Shown one piece after another: positions 6,737 through 13,564 of a DNA stretch of 15,357 nt (positions are counted from its first letter, which is position 1; every line of letters begins with the position of its first letter). The notes beneath the pieces are model-generated. The model did no database searches. It saw only the letters and a program-made list of their open reading frames with translations, and was not told the origin of the DNA. This stretch comes from Fimbriimonadales bacterium (GTDB lineage: Bacteria > Armatimonadota > Fimbriimonadia > Fimbriimonadales > GBS-DC), in contig JAOAES010000215.1 in the NCBI GenBank assembly GCA_026416655.1, positions 1 through 15,357 on the forward strand, written 5' to 3'. A program made the translations under genes and the position numbers.

Positions 6737-7567
6737 TTAACCTCCGTTGTGTGTATGTCCCCCGATGTGTTGGGTAAGTTGTGTTGGGGATTGTACCCCC
6801 GTGTGTTCCTCTGGGAGTTCGAGCGGGTTGCGTTCCACCCAGTAGAGGTGGGTGTGTTCGTCGTAGCGGGCGACGAGGATGGGCGTTTCGGCGGGGATGT
6901 TCGGCTCGCCGGGCGCGGCGCGGCACACGATGCGGTGCAGGTTGCCGTAGCGGTCGCGCACATGCGCCACGCCGCCTTCATCGGTGATTTCGTACACGGC
7001 GCGCCCCGTTGCCCCGATGAGTCCGTATTTGTTCACAATCGGCGGGGCTTCCTCGCGCAGGATGCGCCGAATGGTCAGCCCTGCCGTGCGCCCAATCAGC
7101 GCCATCGAGACCATCGCAACGATGCCCGATAGCGGCGCGTAGAACGCGGGAACCTTCAACAACGGTTCGAAAATCCCGTTGCTAATCAGCCCTACCGCGC
7201 CCCAAATCATCATCAGCAGGGGGAGCGCCATCGAGAGAGGTAGCCCCATGCCGATTCCGAACAGGTTCAGAATCTGGAGCCAGAGCGGTTTTTCGGCGTC
7301 GGCGTGGTGGTCATGGCTGTGGGGCACTTTGGCGGGGGCGTGGTCGTCGCCGTCCGCATCGGCGAGGTCAGCGTCGGCATCGTGCAGCGCGTCCGCATGC
7401 TCAGCATGCGCGTCGCCCTGATCCGCGTGACTCTCCCCTCCGGACGCATGGTCGCCGTCCAAGTCGATCATCCCCGAAAGCGCCAGACCGAGCAGCAGTA
7501 GTCCCCCCACTGCCAGCGGCAGGGCGAAGATGAAGTTCCACCACTCCAGAAGAGTCGCCAGCGACAT
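6737..7567 (-). CDS. NfeD/YqiJ-like membrane protein with a His/Asp-rich loop, flotillin partner
   Basis: A 276-residue membrane protein from ATG 7567 (MSLATLLEWWNFIFALPLAV). An upstream in-frame ATG at 7621 is less likely, because TATAAT at 7584-7589 lies inside that extension. TM1 is at about 12-33. A loop at about 35-92 is almost only Asp, His, Ala and Gly, with about ten His residues (for example HSHDHH). Hydrophobic segments follow at about 98-130 and 141-160. A soluble C-terminal domain at about 175-250 begins NKYGLIGATGRAVYEITDEGG and fits the NfeD/YqiJ OB-fold. These proteins accompany flotillins (YuaF with FloT, YqiJ with YqiK) and help to organise their membrane assemblies. The His/Asp loop could bind divalent metal; that is inference. 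The tail (HIGGHTHNGG) is also His-rich. Confidence 0.88.
   Translation of the reverse strand: MSLATLLEWWNFIFALPLAVGGLLLLGLALSGMIDLDGDHASGGESHADQGDAHAEHADALHDADADLADADGDDHAPAKVPHSHDHHADAEKPLWLQILNLFGIGMGLPLSMALPLLMMIWGAVGLISNGIFEPLLKVPAFYAPLSGIVAMVSMALIGRTAGLTIRRILREEAPPIVNKYGLIGATGRAVYEITDEGGVAHVRDRYGNLHRIVCRAAPGEPNIPAETPILVARYDEHTHLYWVERNPLELPEEHTGVQSPTQLTQHIGGHTHNGG
6740..6745 (-). promoter_or_regulatory. Shine-Dalgarno of the flotillin gene within the end of nfeD
   Basis: GGAGGT on the minus strand overlaps the last codons of nfeD and ends 6 nt before the flotillin ATG (6733). It supports that start and coupling of the two genes. Confidence 0.75.
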
Positions 7568-7583
7568 CCCCGTCTCCCACTCA

Positions 7584-7589
7584 ATTATA
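7584..7589 (-). promoter_or_regulatory. Candidate -10 box (TATAAT) for the nfeD-flotillin unit
   Basis: On the minus strand TATAAT is followed by 16 nt and then the ATG at 7567. The predicted leader is about 9 nt and contains only a weak GGGAG. No good -35 is visible. It supports 7567 over 7621 as the start, and a transcription unit separate from purB. Confidence 0.5.
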
Positions 7590-7632
7590 CTGCATGGAGT
7601 GGGAAAAATGCGTCTGACCATGAGCGATTAGG

Positions 7633-8931
7633 CTATTCGTCTCCCAGCACACGCTGCACAGTGGTCTGGAGATGACGCAGGTGATGTTCCAGGCTCAGGC
7701 ACTGCTGGATTTCGTCCTCGCTGAGATGCTGGCGCACATCGGCGTCGCTGAGCAGGGCGTCGATGAACGCCACGCGCTCGTCCCACACGCGCGCCGCGTT
7801 GCGCTGCACGAGTTTGTACGCCTGTTCACGCGAAAGCCCCTTCTGAATCAGCGCGAGCATGACATGTTCGCTGTAAGGTAAGCCGCCGAGCAGCTCCAGA
7901 TTGCGCCGCATGTTATCGGGCAGCACAACCAGTCCGCGCAGGATGCTCGTGAACTTGCGCAGCATCCAGTGGACGAGGGTACAGCTATCGGGGATGACGA
8001 TGCGCTCCACGCTGGAGTTGGTCAGGTCACGTTCGTGCCATGTGGCGACCGATTCAAGCATTGCCAGCGCGTTTGCTCGCACGACGCGCGCCAGTCCGCT
8101 GACCGTCTCGCAGTTCCACGGGTTGCGCTTGTGGGGCATCGCCGACGAGCCAGTCTGCCCCTGTGCGAATGGCTCTTGTACTTCCAGGATCTCGGTGCGC
8201 TGCAGGTTGCGTATCTCGGTGGCGAACTTCTCCAGCGACGCCGCCAGCACGGCAAACGCGCAGAGCAGGCTCGCGTGCCTATCGCGTGCAACGATTTGCG
8301 TAGAGGCGGGGTCAGGCGTCAAGCCAAGTTGAGCGCACACATACTCCTCCACACGCGGGTCTACATTCGCATGAATGCCCACTGCGCCCGACACTTTGCC
8401 CACACCGATTTCAGGCAACAGGCGTTCCAGTCGCTGGATATGCCTGTCCATCTCGGCGTACCAGCCCAGCAGCTTGAATCCAAACGTAATCGGCTCTGCG
8501 TGAACGCCGTGCGTGCGCCCAATCATGGGGGTCTGCAAATGTTCCTGCGCGAGGCGACGTATCTCGGTCTGCAGCGCGTCGCACTCCGCAAGGATGAGCT
8601 CGACTGACCGTTTCAGGCGCAGGGCGAGCGCGGTGTCCACAATATCGTAGGAGGTCACGCCATAGTGGATCCAGCGTCCCGCCTCGCCGACGTTCTCAGC
8701 GAGGTTGCGCACGAACGCCATCACATCGTGGCGGGTCTCCTGCTCCAGCTCGGCGATGCGCTGAACGTCGAAGCGGGCGCGCGCGCGAATGACGGTGGGG
8801 GCGTCGGCAGGAATGTAGCCATAGTGCGCCAGTCCCTCGCAGATCGCCACCTCCACCTCCAGCCAGGCACGGAACTTGCCCTCTTCGCTCCAGAGGGCGC
8901 GCATTTCGGGCGTCGTGTAGCGGTCAATCAT
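7633..8931 (-). CDS. purB: Adenylosuccinate lyase
   Basis: This enzyme cleaves SAICAR to AICAR and adenylosuccinate to AMP, both releasing fumarate, in purine synthesis in the cytoplasm. The product is 432 residues from ATG 8931 (MIDRYTTPEMRALWSEEGKF), the usual length and usual N-terminus of bacterial PurB. The fumarase/aspartase superfamily signature is intact (GSSAMPHKRNP), as are the region of the active-site His (GRTHGVHAEP), TRHDVMAF and HYGVTSYDIVDT. The serine loop GSSAMPHKRN closes over substrate in homologues. A GTG at 8952 would add seven residues but overlaps the -10 box, so I reject it. Its neighbours have no role in purine synthesis, and no other pur gene is adjacent. Confidence 0.97.
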   Translation of the reverse strand: MIDRYTTPEMRALWSEEGKFRAWLEVEVAICEGLAHYGYIPADAPTVIRARARFDVQRIAELEQETRHDVMAFVRNLAENVGEAGRWIHYGVTSYDIVDTALALRLKRSVELILAECDALQTEIRRLAQEHLQTPMIGRTHGVHAEPITFGFKLLGWYAEMDRHIQRLERLLPEIGVGKVSGAVGIHANVDPRVEEYVCAQLGLTPDPASTQIVARDRHASLLCAFAVLAASLEKFATEIRNLQRTEILEVQEPFAQGQTGSSAMPHKRNPWNCETVSGLARVVRANALAMLESVATWHERDLTNSSVERIVIPDSCTLVHWMLRKFTSILRGLVVLPDNMRRNLELLGGLPYSEHVMLALIQKGLSREQAYKLVQRNAARVWDERVAFIDALLSDADVRQHLSEDEIQQCLSLEHHLRHLQTTVQRVLGDE

Positions 8932-8942
8932 CTCGGCTAAGG

Positions 8943-8951
8943 AGTATAGCA
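8943..8951 (-). promoter_or_regulatory. Extended -10 promoter (TGCTATACT) for purB
   Basis: On the minus strand TATACT (8948-8943) is preceded by TG with one base between. The ATG lies 11 nt after the box and the space between holds no Shine-Dalgarno, so the mRNA is likely to have a leader of about 4-5 nt. It lies in the 31 bp gap between the DprA-like gene and purB, giving purB its own promoter. Confidence 0.55.
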
Positions 8952-8962
8952 CATCGTGGGGG

Positions 8963-9844
8963 CTACTCGGAGCCGAACGGCGTCCCGCCCGCGTCCAAAA
9001 TCTGCCGATTGCCAGGGAGACTTTCGAGACGCCCCCTCATCACATAGACCCTGCGCCCACGCTGGAGCAGCTCGCGGCAGAGCTGCACGATGTAGCCGTC
9101 AGGGCGCGCCTCGACCACCACCACTGCGCCCGCCATGTAGCCAATCAGTGCGTCGCGATACTTGCCGCTGGAGGCGAGCCAGCCGTCGCGGGGGCGGAAC
9201 GGGCTAATCGCGAGCGCGCGCTGTGTGTCGAACTCCGCCTGCCAGATACGCGCCTGCTTGAGCGGCTCTTTGCGCAAATCCTCGCCGAACGCGCTGAGCA
9301 GCCCCCGATCGAGCGCAAGGATATATGGCGCGCCCCGTCGCACGGCGCACAGCAACGCGCGCTGATACGCGGGCTGCGTCGCGCTGACAATCGGCGTCAA
9401 GCCCTGCTCCAGCAGCGTGTTTGCCAGCGACTCCAGTTCCTGTAGCCCCTGCGCCGACACGGTATGCGACGCCAGCAACGCGAAATTCGGCTCGTCGAAC
9501 AGCGCGTGATTCCCGTAAAAGAACAGCACGGCGGGCGGTTCGGGCATATCCTCCAGCGTGGCGGGGAAGGCGGCGTCTTGATAGCTTATCCAGCGCACGC
9601 CGCAGCGCGTCAGGTGCGCCTCCAGCCGCATCGTTTCCTCCAGCCGCTGTTCCCGTTCCGCGCGAATCGCCTGAATTGCGCGCGGGGGCAGTCCGTATAC
9701 GTCGCGCAGCGTTTCAGCGGGCAGGTTCAAGACCTCTTCAGGCGTCTCGCGGCGCACCTGCTGACGCTCCAGCGCGTGGCGCAGCGTTCTGCGCCCCACA
9801 TCGGGCAACAGCGTCAGAAACAGCAGCCACTGGCGGTCGGTCAT
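8963..9844 (-). CDS. Divergent DprA/Smf-like protein
   Basis: A 293-residue protein with the layout of DprA, which in competent bacteria loads RecA on incoming single-stranded DNA. Residues 8-65 contain two helix-hairpin-helix-like segments (LPDVGRRTLRHAL, VYGLPPRAIQAI). The linker FPATLEDMPEPPAVLFFYG matches the DprA 'YP..L....PP..L...G' motif. A Rossmann-like core (about 120-290) keeps the late motifs: ISPFRPRDGWLASSGKYRDAL in place of the family's 'FP.RN..I..LS', then VVVVEA, GRRVYVM and GNRQILDAGG. The early motifs have drifted: the family GSR is ASH (125-127) and the 'SGLA.GID..AH' stretch reads SATQPAYQRAL. A second, canonical DprA may therefore exist elsewhere and this may be a paralogue with altered DNA binding. 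No C-terminal winged-helix domain is present. It lies directly upstream of purB. Confidence 0.8.
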   Translation of the reverse strand: MTDRQWLLFLTLLPDVGRRTLRHALERQQVRRETPEEVLNLPAETLRDVYGLPPRAIQAIRAEREQRLEETMRLEAHLTRCGVRWISYQDAAFPATLEDMPEPPAVLFFYGNHALFDEPNFALLASHTVSAQGLQELESLANTLLEQGLTPIVSATQPAYQRALLCAVRRGAPYILALDRGLLSAFGEDLRKEPLKQARIWQAEFDTQRALAISPFRPRDGWLASSGKYRDALIGYMAGAVVVVEARPDGYIVQLCRELLQRGRRVYVMRGRLESLPGNRQILDAGGTPFGSE

Positions 9845-9894
9845 AGCCCGCTAAAGCAGTTAGCCATGCGCGCCGGGATTCCTATCTGAAGCGA

Positions 9895-12132
9895 ATGCAG
9901 GAATCGCCTCCCGGACAGCGTATCCCTGAATCGATGGCGCTGACGGGGGTACGGGATTCGGCGGAGGCGTCGCGCGAGTGGTTCGACGGGCTGATGTTCT
10001 GGGGGGTGATGTATCGTCGCCTGTCGCTGCCGACGCTGCTGCGCGGGAGCTGGGGGTTCGCGCTGGGCGCGGGAGCGGTGAGTGTGCTGCTGTTGCCCTT
10101 CTTGGCCGTCGTGAAAGGTGGGGCGGGCTTGCACGCGCTGCTGGGCTGGGTTGTGCTGATGCACCTGCTGGCGCGGGGGTGGGTGGAGCGTCGCCTGCCC
10201 GATCCATCGTTTGCGAACGACCTGCGCACGGGCAACTTTGAGCAACTGCGCCTGACGCCTCACACGGCGCATACGCTCCTGATTCAGCGCGGACTGCCCG
10301 ATTGGCTGTTCCGAGCGGCGACGATGAGCCTCTGGATGCCCCTGTACGCGCTGGTGGGGCGCACGCTGGGGCTAAGCTTTCTGGACGGCGTCGCGCTATG
10401 GACACTGTTCAGCTTCGCGAACTACTTTGTGCTGGGGCTGGTCTCAATTGCGCTCCTAACATCGGCATGGCAGGGACTCCTGTGGGTACTGGCATTCGGG
10501 CTGCTGGGCTACGCTTTTCTGTTGGACGGCGGGCGCACGCGTACGGCGGTCGCCAACAGCGGGCTGTTCAGCGCGACGATAGCCCTGCCGATACTGGGGC
10601 GCGTGCTACTGCCCGCGCATATGATTGTCGTGCTACCCGACCTGCGGGGCTTCGCGCTGCTGTGGCTGCTTGTGGAGATGCTCCGTTTCGAGCGTATGGC
10701 GCGCTGGGTGAACACGCCGTCGGGCGTCTGGCGATGGTTTCACCTGCTTCCCTGCGTTGGGCTGATGGTTGCGTGGGGCTTGGCTTCGTGGCAGAGCGGT
10801 GCAACGCGCTCCTTGGGCGGTGCGGAACAGACGCAGTTCGCCGCGCTGGGGCTGCTTCTCGCCGCGGGGTATCTAAACCTGTTCTTGCTGACAGCGCGGC
10901 GTCAGACAGAGCCAATCCTGCAACCTCTGCGGGCGCACCTGCTGGAGTTGGGACTGTTGCGCTTACTGAGCCTGTTGCTCGCGGGGGGCGCAGTAATCGC
11001 GTGGAGCTTGCCGACAGGCGCGAGCGCGTTCTGGGTCGCGCTCCTGTGGGTGAGCGTCGTGGAATGGCTGGGCGGCGCGCTCACGCGCTGGGGACTGCAG
11101 CGGGCGCATAGTCGCGCGCCCGCGTGGGCGTACAGCGCGATTCTAACGGGGCTATTGCCCGCGCTGGTATTCACGATTGAGCCGCTGCATCCTGCGCTGG
11201 GCGCGCTCAGCCCGTATTACGCGCTGCTGATGGCGTCGGATGCGTGGCGTGTAGCAGGCGTCGCGGCGCAGCCCCCACTATGGCTTTGCTTCGCGCTGCC
11301 AGTTCTCCGCTACGCGCTGGTCTTGAGCCTGCTTTTTCTCGGTACGACAGTGGGACGCGCCGCGCAGCCTGCGCCGCGCACCGCCTCGGCGCTACAGTGG
11401 CTTGCCCTACCCCTTGTCTATCCTCTGCTGGACTGGCTCGCACGGCATCGGGCAAGCAACCCCATCACGCGCCTGACGATTGCCGAACGCCAGCCCCCAT
11501 TCGCCTTGCTGCTTGGACTCGTCGCGTTCGGGCTGGGCGTGATGGGCGACCCCTCCAACGCCCTTATGTTTATAGGAATCATCCCGCTGGGTATTTTCCT
11601 ATGGCTCTGGGGGTATCACTCCACTGCGAAGCGCGTGCGTCGCTGGCTCGATTCGGGCGAGCTGAGCAGCGCGTTTCTGGCGGGCTTGAAACCCGCGCAG
11701 ATATTTTGGGGCTGGGTGTACGGCGCGTGGCATCAGCAGCTGCGCGTGCTACTCGCGGCGGTGGTCGGCTTGTTTTTGGGGCTATGGCTTCGGGAGATGG
11801 TCGCGCCCGTCAGGTTTGGGGGAATGGTTGCGCCGGGTTGGGGGCTGTTTGTTCTCGGCATCCAGGCGGGGATCTACGGATTCGCGATTGCCCTCTGGTC
11901 GTGCGCGTGGATGATTGCCGCGCCGTCGGCGGTTCGGGATCAGCTCGCGTTGCCTCAACGCGCCGCGCCGTTGCTCAGCCCGCGCGCCGCCGTGCTGGCG
12001 ACTTTTTACAGCTTGCTGGCGTGCTGCGCCCCCCTCGCGCCGTTCCTGCTCATCGGCTTGCCGGTCTACGCCTCGCAAAGCACAATCGCCCTGCACAAAC
12101 TCGCCCGCGCACCTGGGGAACTTAAACGCTGA
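9895..12132 (+). CDS. Large polytopic membrane protein resembling a duplicated ABC-2 permease
   Basis: A 745-residue inner-membrane protein with roughly 17-19 hydrophobic segments and no large soluble domain. Two stretches recall the cytoplasmic 'sG-x-x-E-x-L-x-x-T-P' motif before a TM bundle in ABC-2 permeases: NDLRTGNFEQLRLTPHTAH (about 108-126) and RWLDSGELSSAFLAGLKPAQ (583-602). Their spacing suggests two permease units fused in one chain. No ABC ATPase gene is nearby, so the partner is unknown and the transport role is inference. The start at ATG 9895 is not backed by a Shine-Dalgarno; an in-frame ATG at 9934 is possible. A weak TATCTG lies 6 nt before 9895. The gene is divergent from the DprA-like gene. 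Its stop is followed within 35 bp by a second ORF that is likely in the same operon. Confidence 0.75.
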   Translation: MQESPPGQRIPESMALTGVRDSAEASREWFDGLMFWGVMYRRLSLPTLLRGSWGFALGAGAVSVLLLPFLAVVKGGAGLHALLGWVVLMHLLARGWVERRLPDPSFANDLRTGNFEQLRLTPHTAHTLLIQRGLPDWLFRAATMSLWMPLYALVGRTLGLSFLDGVALWTLFSFANYFVLGLVSIALLTSAWQGLLWVLAFGLLGYAFLLDGGRTRTAVANSGLFSATIALPILGRVLLPAHMIVVLPDLRGFALLWLLVEMLRFERMARWVNTPSGVWRWFHLLPCVGLMVAWGLASWQSGATRSLGGAEQTQFAALGLLLAAGYLNLFLLTARRQTEPILQPLRAHLLELGLLRLLSLLLAGGAVIAWSLPTGASAFWVALLWVSVVEWLGGALTRWGLQRAHSRAPAWAYSAILTGLLPALVFTIEPLHPALGALSPYYALLMASDAWRVAGVAAQPPLWLCFALPVLRYALVLSLLFLGTTVGRAAQPAPRTASALQWLALPLVYPLLDWLARHRASNPITRLTIAERQPPFALLLGLVAFGLGVMGDPSNALMFIGIIPLGIFLWLWGYHSTAKRVRRWLDSGELSSAFLAGLKPAQIFWGWVYGAWHQQLRVLLAAVVGLFLGLWLREMVAPVRFGGMVAPGWGLFVLGIQAGIYGFAIALWSCAWMIAAPSAVRDQLALPQRAAPLLSPRAAVLATFYSLLACCAPLAPFLLIGLPVYASQSTIALHKLARAPGELKR

Positions 12133-12152
12133 TGTGGAATATCTTAATATTA

Positions 12153-12159
12153 GAGGTGG
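12153..12159 (+). promoter_or_regulatory. Shine-Dalgarno (GAGGTGG) deciding the start of the following gene
   Basis: GAGGTGG ends 8 nt before ATG 12168. An earlier in-frame ATG at 12132 overlaps the stop codon of the permease gene and has no such site. The later start is preferred. Confidence 0.6.
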
Positions 12160-12167
12160 CTGAGACA

Positions 12168-12719
12168 ATGCTTCGGCGAGACCTATCGTTGCAGGAACTG
12201 TTTGGGGAACTGGTGGAACGCGCATTCGCGCTCTCGTTGCGCTGGGATGACCGACAGGTGATGCGCTATCTGACGAACCTGTTGACCGAGTTTGCGCACA
12301 TCGACAGTCTCTACCGCCTGCGCGACCTGAACGGGCGACCGCTGCAGGAAGTCGCCGAGATGCTCTACTACGCCGACATTCGGCTCGGCGCGCAGTCGTT
12401 TTATCAGGAGCGCGAGGTGCATCGGCACATCGGCGACTTCACGCTGTTCTGGACGGGCGTCCATCCCGAAGCGCTGCCCCGCCTGCGCGCCTCGCTGCGT
12501 AAAGACCACCTCATCGACTATGTGAAGCAGGGCAAGGAGTCGTATCGGCTCGTGTCGCTGTTCGATATCGGCGATTGGCGCGAGGAAGCCCCGATGTTCC
12601 GACGCCTCTCCGAGAACTTTGAGGTGGCGATGCAGGGGCTGTATGCCGTGCGCCAGATGTGGGAACAAATGGCGCAGGAAAGTTTTATGCAGTTTCGACG
12701 CAGGATAGAAAGACAATGA
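12168..12719 (+). CDS. Conserved-looking hypothetical protein, 183 residues
   Basis: I do not recognise the family with certainty. From ATG 12168 the product is 183 residues, soluble, mostly helical and rich in Arg, Leu and Glu, with no signal peptide or TM segment. A central conserved-looking block reads FYQEREVHRHIGDFTLFWTG and is followed by VHPEALPRLR, then a basic segment (KDHLIDYVKQGKESYRLVSL) and a C-terminal helix. The many acidic and His residues could form a metal or ligand site, but no known catalytic motif stands out. It follows the large permease by 35 bp and is probably in its operon. The DUF433 antitoxin begins 17 bp after its stop. An alternative start at ATG 12132 would overlap the permease stop and add 12 residues. 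Confidence 0.75.
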   Translation: MLRRDLSLQELFGELVERAFALSLRWDDRQVMRYLTNLLTEFAHIDSLYRLRDLNGRPLQEVAEMLYYADIRLGAQSFYQEREVHRHIGDFTLFWTGVHPEALPRLRASLRKDHLIDYVKQGKESYRLVSLFDIGDWREEAPMFRRLSENFEVAMQGLYAVRQMWEQMAQESFMQFRRRIERQ

Positions 12720-12724
12720 TGGGG

Positions 12725-12730
12725 TAAACT
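12725..12730 (+). promoter_or_regulatory. Candidate -10 box (TAAACT) for the toxin-antitoxin pair
   Basis: TAAACT lies exactly 6 nt before the antitoxin ATG at 12737, the same spacing as TACACT before the OstA-like gene. There is no clear Shine-Dalgarno or -35. If functional, it would give the pair its own leaderless transcript inside the upstream operon. Confidence 0.35.
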
Positions 12731-12736
12731 CATGCC

Positions 12737-12970
12737 ATGACGCGCGAGGAACTGCTACAGCGCATAAGCATAGACCCCAACGTGTGCTTCGGGAAGCCGT
12801 GTATACGCGGACATCGCATCTGGGTCTCGCTCATCCTCGATATGCTCGCTTACGGAATGAGCATAGAGGAGATTTTGCAGGCGTATCCGCAACTCGAAGA
12901 AGCCGATATCCGCGCTTGCATTGCCTATGCCTCCGAAATGGCGCGTGAGCGGTATGTGAAAGTGGGTTAA
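12737..12970 (+). CDS. DUF433 antitoxin-like protein
   Basis: A 77-residue protein of the DUF433 family, the usual small partner of DUF5615 PIN-like proteins. The family hallmark is intact: DPNVCFGKPCIRGHRIWVSL, then YGMSIEEILQAYPQLEEADIRACIAYASE. The fold is a helix-turn-helix-like bundle that in known pairs both masks the toxin and can bind its operator. It ends 1 bp before the downstream ATG, the classic antitoxin-first order, so coupled translation is likely. The start ATG has no strong Shine-Dalgarno; a TAAACT box lies 6 nt upstream. Confidence 0.9.
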   Translation: MTREELLQRISIDPNVCFGKPCIRGHRIWVSLILDMLAYGMSIEEILQAYPQLEEADIRACIAYASEMARERYVKVG

Positions 12971-12971
12971 G

Positions 12972-13349
12972 ATGCGCTTCAAAATCGACGAAAACCTGAA
13001 TGAAGCAGTAGCTCAACGGCTGCGCCAAGAGGGCTACTCTGTAGAAACAGTTCTAACTCAGCATCTGTGCGGAGTTGAAGACAACGAGCTAATCGAGGTA
13101 TGCAAACAGGAACAGCGGTGCCTCATCACTCTGGACATGGACTTCGCCAATCCCTTCCTATTTCCACCCAATCAGTATGCGGGAATCGTTGCGCTCAAGC
13201 TGCTTGGCGGCAGGAATCCGCTCGCCGAGATTGCCTCCCTGATTGAGACGCTTATCTCAGCTTTGCAACATGAATCGCCCGTAGGGAAACTGTGGATTGT
13301 CGAGATTGGGCGGGTTCGTGTCTACCAACCCGAAACAGACGATGACTGA
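12972..13349 (+). CDS. DUF5615 PIN-like toxin (Mut7-C-like RNase fold)
   Basis: A 125-residue protein of the DUF5615 family, which has a PIN-like/Mut7-C fold and is the probable toxin paired with DUF433. The N-terminus MRFKIDENLNEAVAQRLRQE and the segment CLITLDMDFANP carry the acidic residues (D6, E7 and the DMDF pair) expected to bind metal in an RNase active site. GVEDNELIEVC matches the 'G..D..i...a' block. The ATG lies 1 bp after the antitoxin stop. RNA cleavage is inferred from the family, and no experimental role follows from the sequence. Such pairs often move horizontally; the single pair here, with no mobile gene around it, fits stable integration. Confidence 0.87.
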   Translation: MRFKIDENLNEAVAQRLRQEGYSVETVLTQHLCGVEDNELIEVCKQEQRCLITLDMDFANPFLFPPNQYAGIVALKLLGGRNPLAEIASLIETLISALQHESPVGKLWIVEIGRVRVYQPETDDD

Positions 13350-13564
13350 GGACAGCCACCGCAAAAAAAATAAGCGACGCTGTCGAAAGGAGGATCAAAG
13401 CCCAGCGCCGCTGACATCTATTCAATTCGCCCTGTTGGAACGCCCTCGCAGGGCATTCCACCCTATTAAGACTCAAAACCTCCCCAAAAGCGGACAGCGA
13501 ATTCGGCATTTTTCGGCAAATTGGCAGGAAATCGGGAATGTTTCGGGTATTTTAGAAAGCGGTG
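13350..13564. other. Longest intergenic stretch: A-run, orphan Shine-Dalgarno, hairpin
   Basis: This 215 bp region separates the toxin gene from the redox/copper gene. It holds an 8-A run (13363-13370) and a near-perfect Shine-Dalgarno-like AAAGGAGGAT (13386-13395) with no start codon at proper distance. It also holds a hairpin at 13436-13460 and AT-richer DNA with several TTTCGG/TTCGG motifs (13503-13547) ending in a TATTTT box (13548-13553) before the next gene. A frame open across it from 13297 to 13845 conflicts with both flanking genes and is not called. Confidence 0.55.
13436..13460. repeat. Short hairpin with 3-nt loop
   Basis: TGGAACGCCCT pairs with AGGGCATTCCA around a CGC loop, with a single C-A mismatch (10 of 11 pairs). 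It lies 87 bp after the toxin stop codon. It could be a transcription terminator lacking a T-run, or a dispersed REP-like palindrome. Confidence 0.6.

Noticed and set aside
7568..7621. N-terminal extension of the NfeD protein to ATG 7621
   Set aside because: The extension contains the TATAAT box and is hydrophilic; ATG 7567 begins the first TM region at once.
10302..11111. 269-codon plus-strand frame inside the large permease gene
   Set aside because: High-GC shadow frame with Ala/Gly/Arg-rich translation; the 745-codon frame encodes consistent TM segments.
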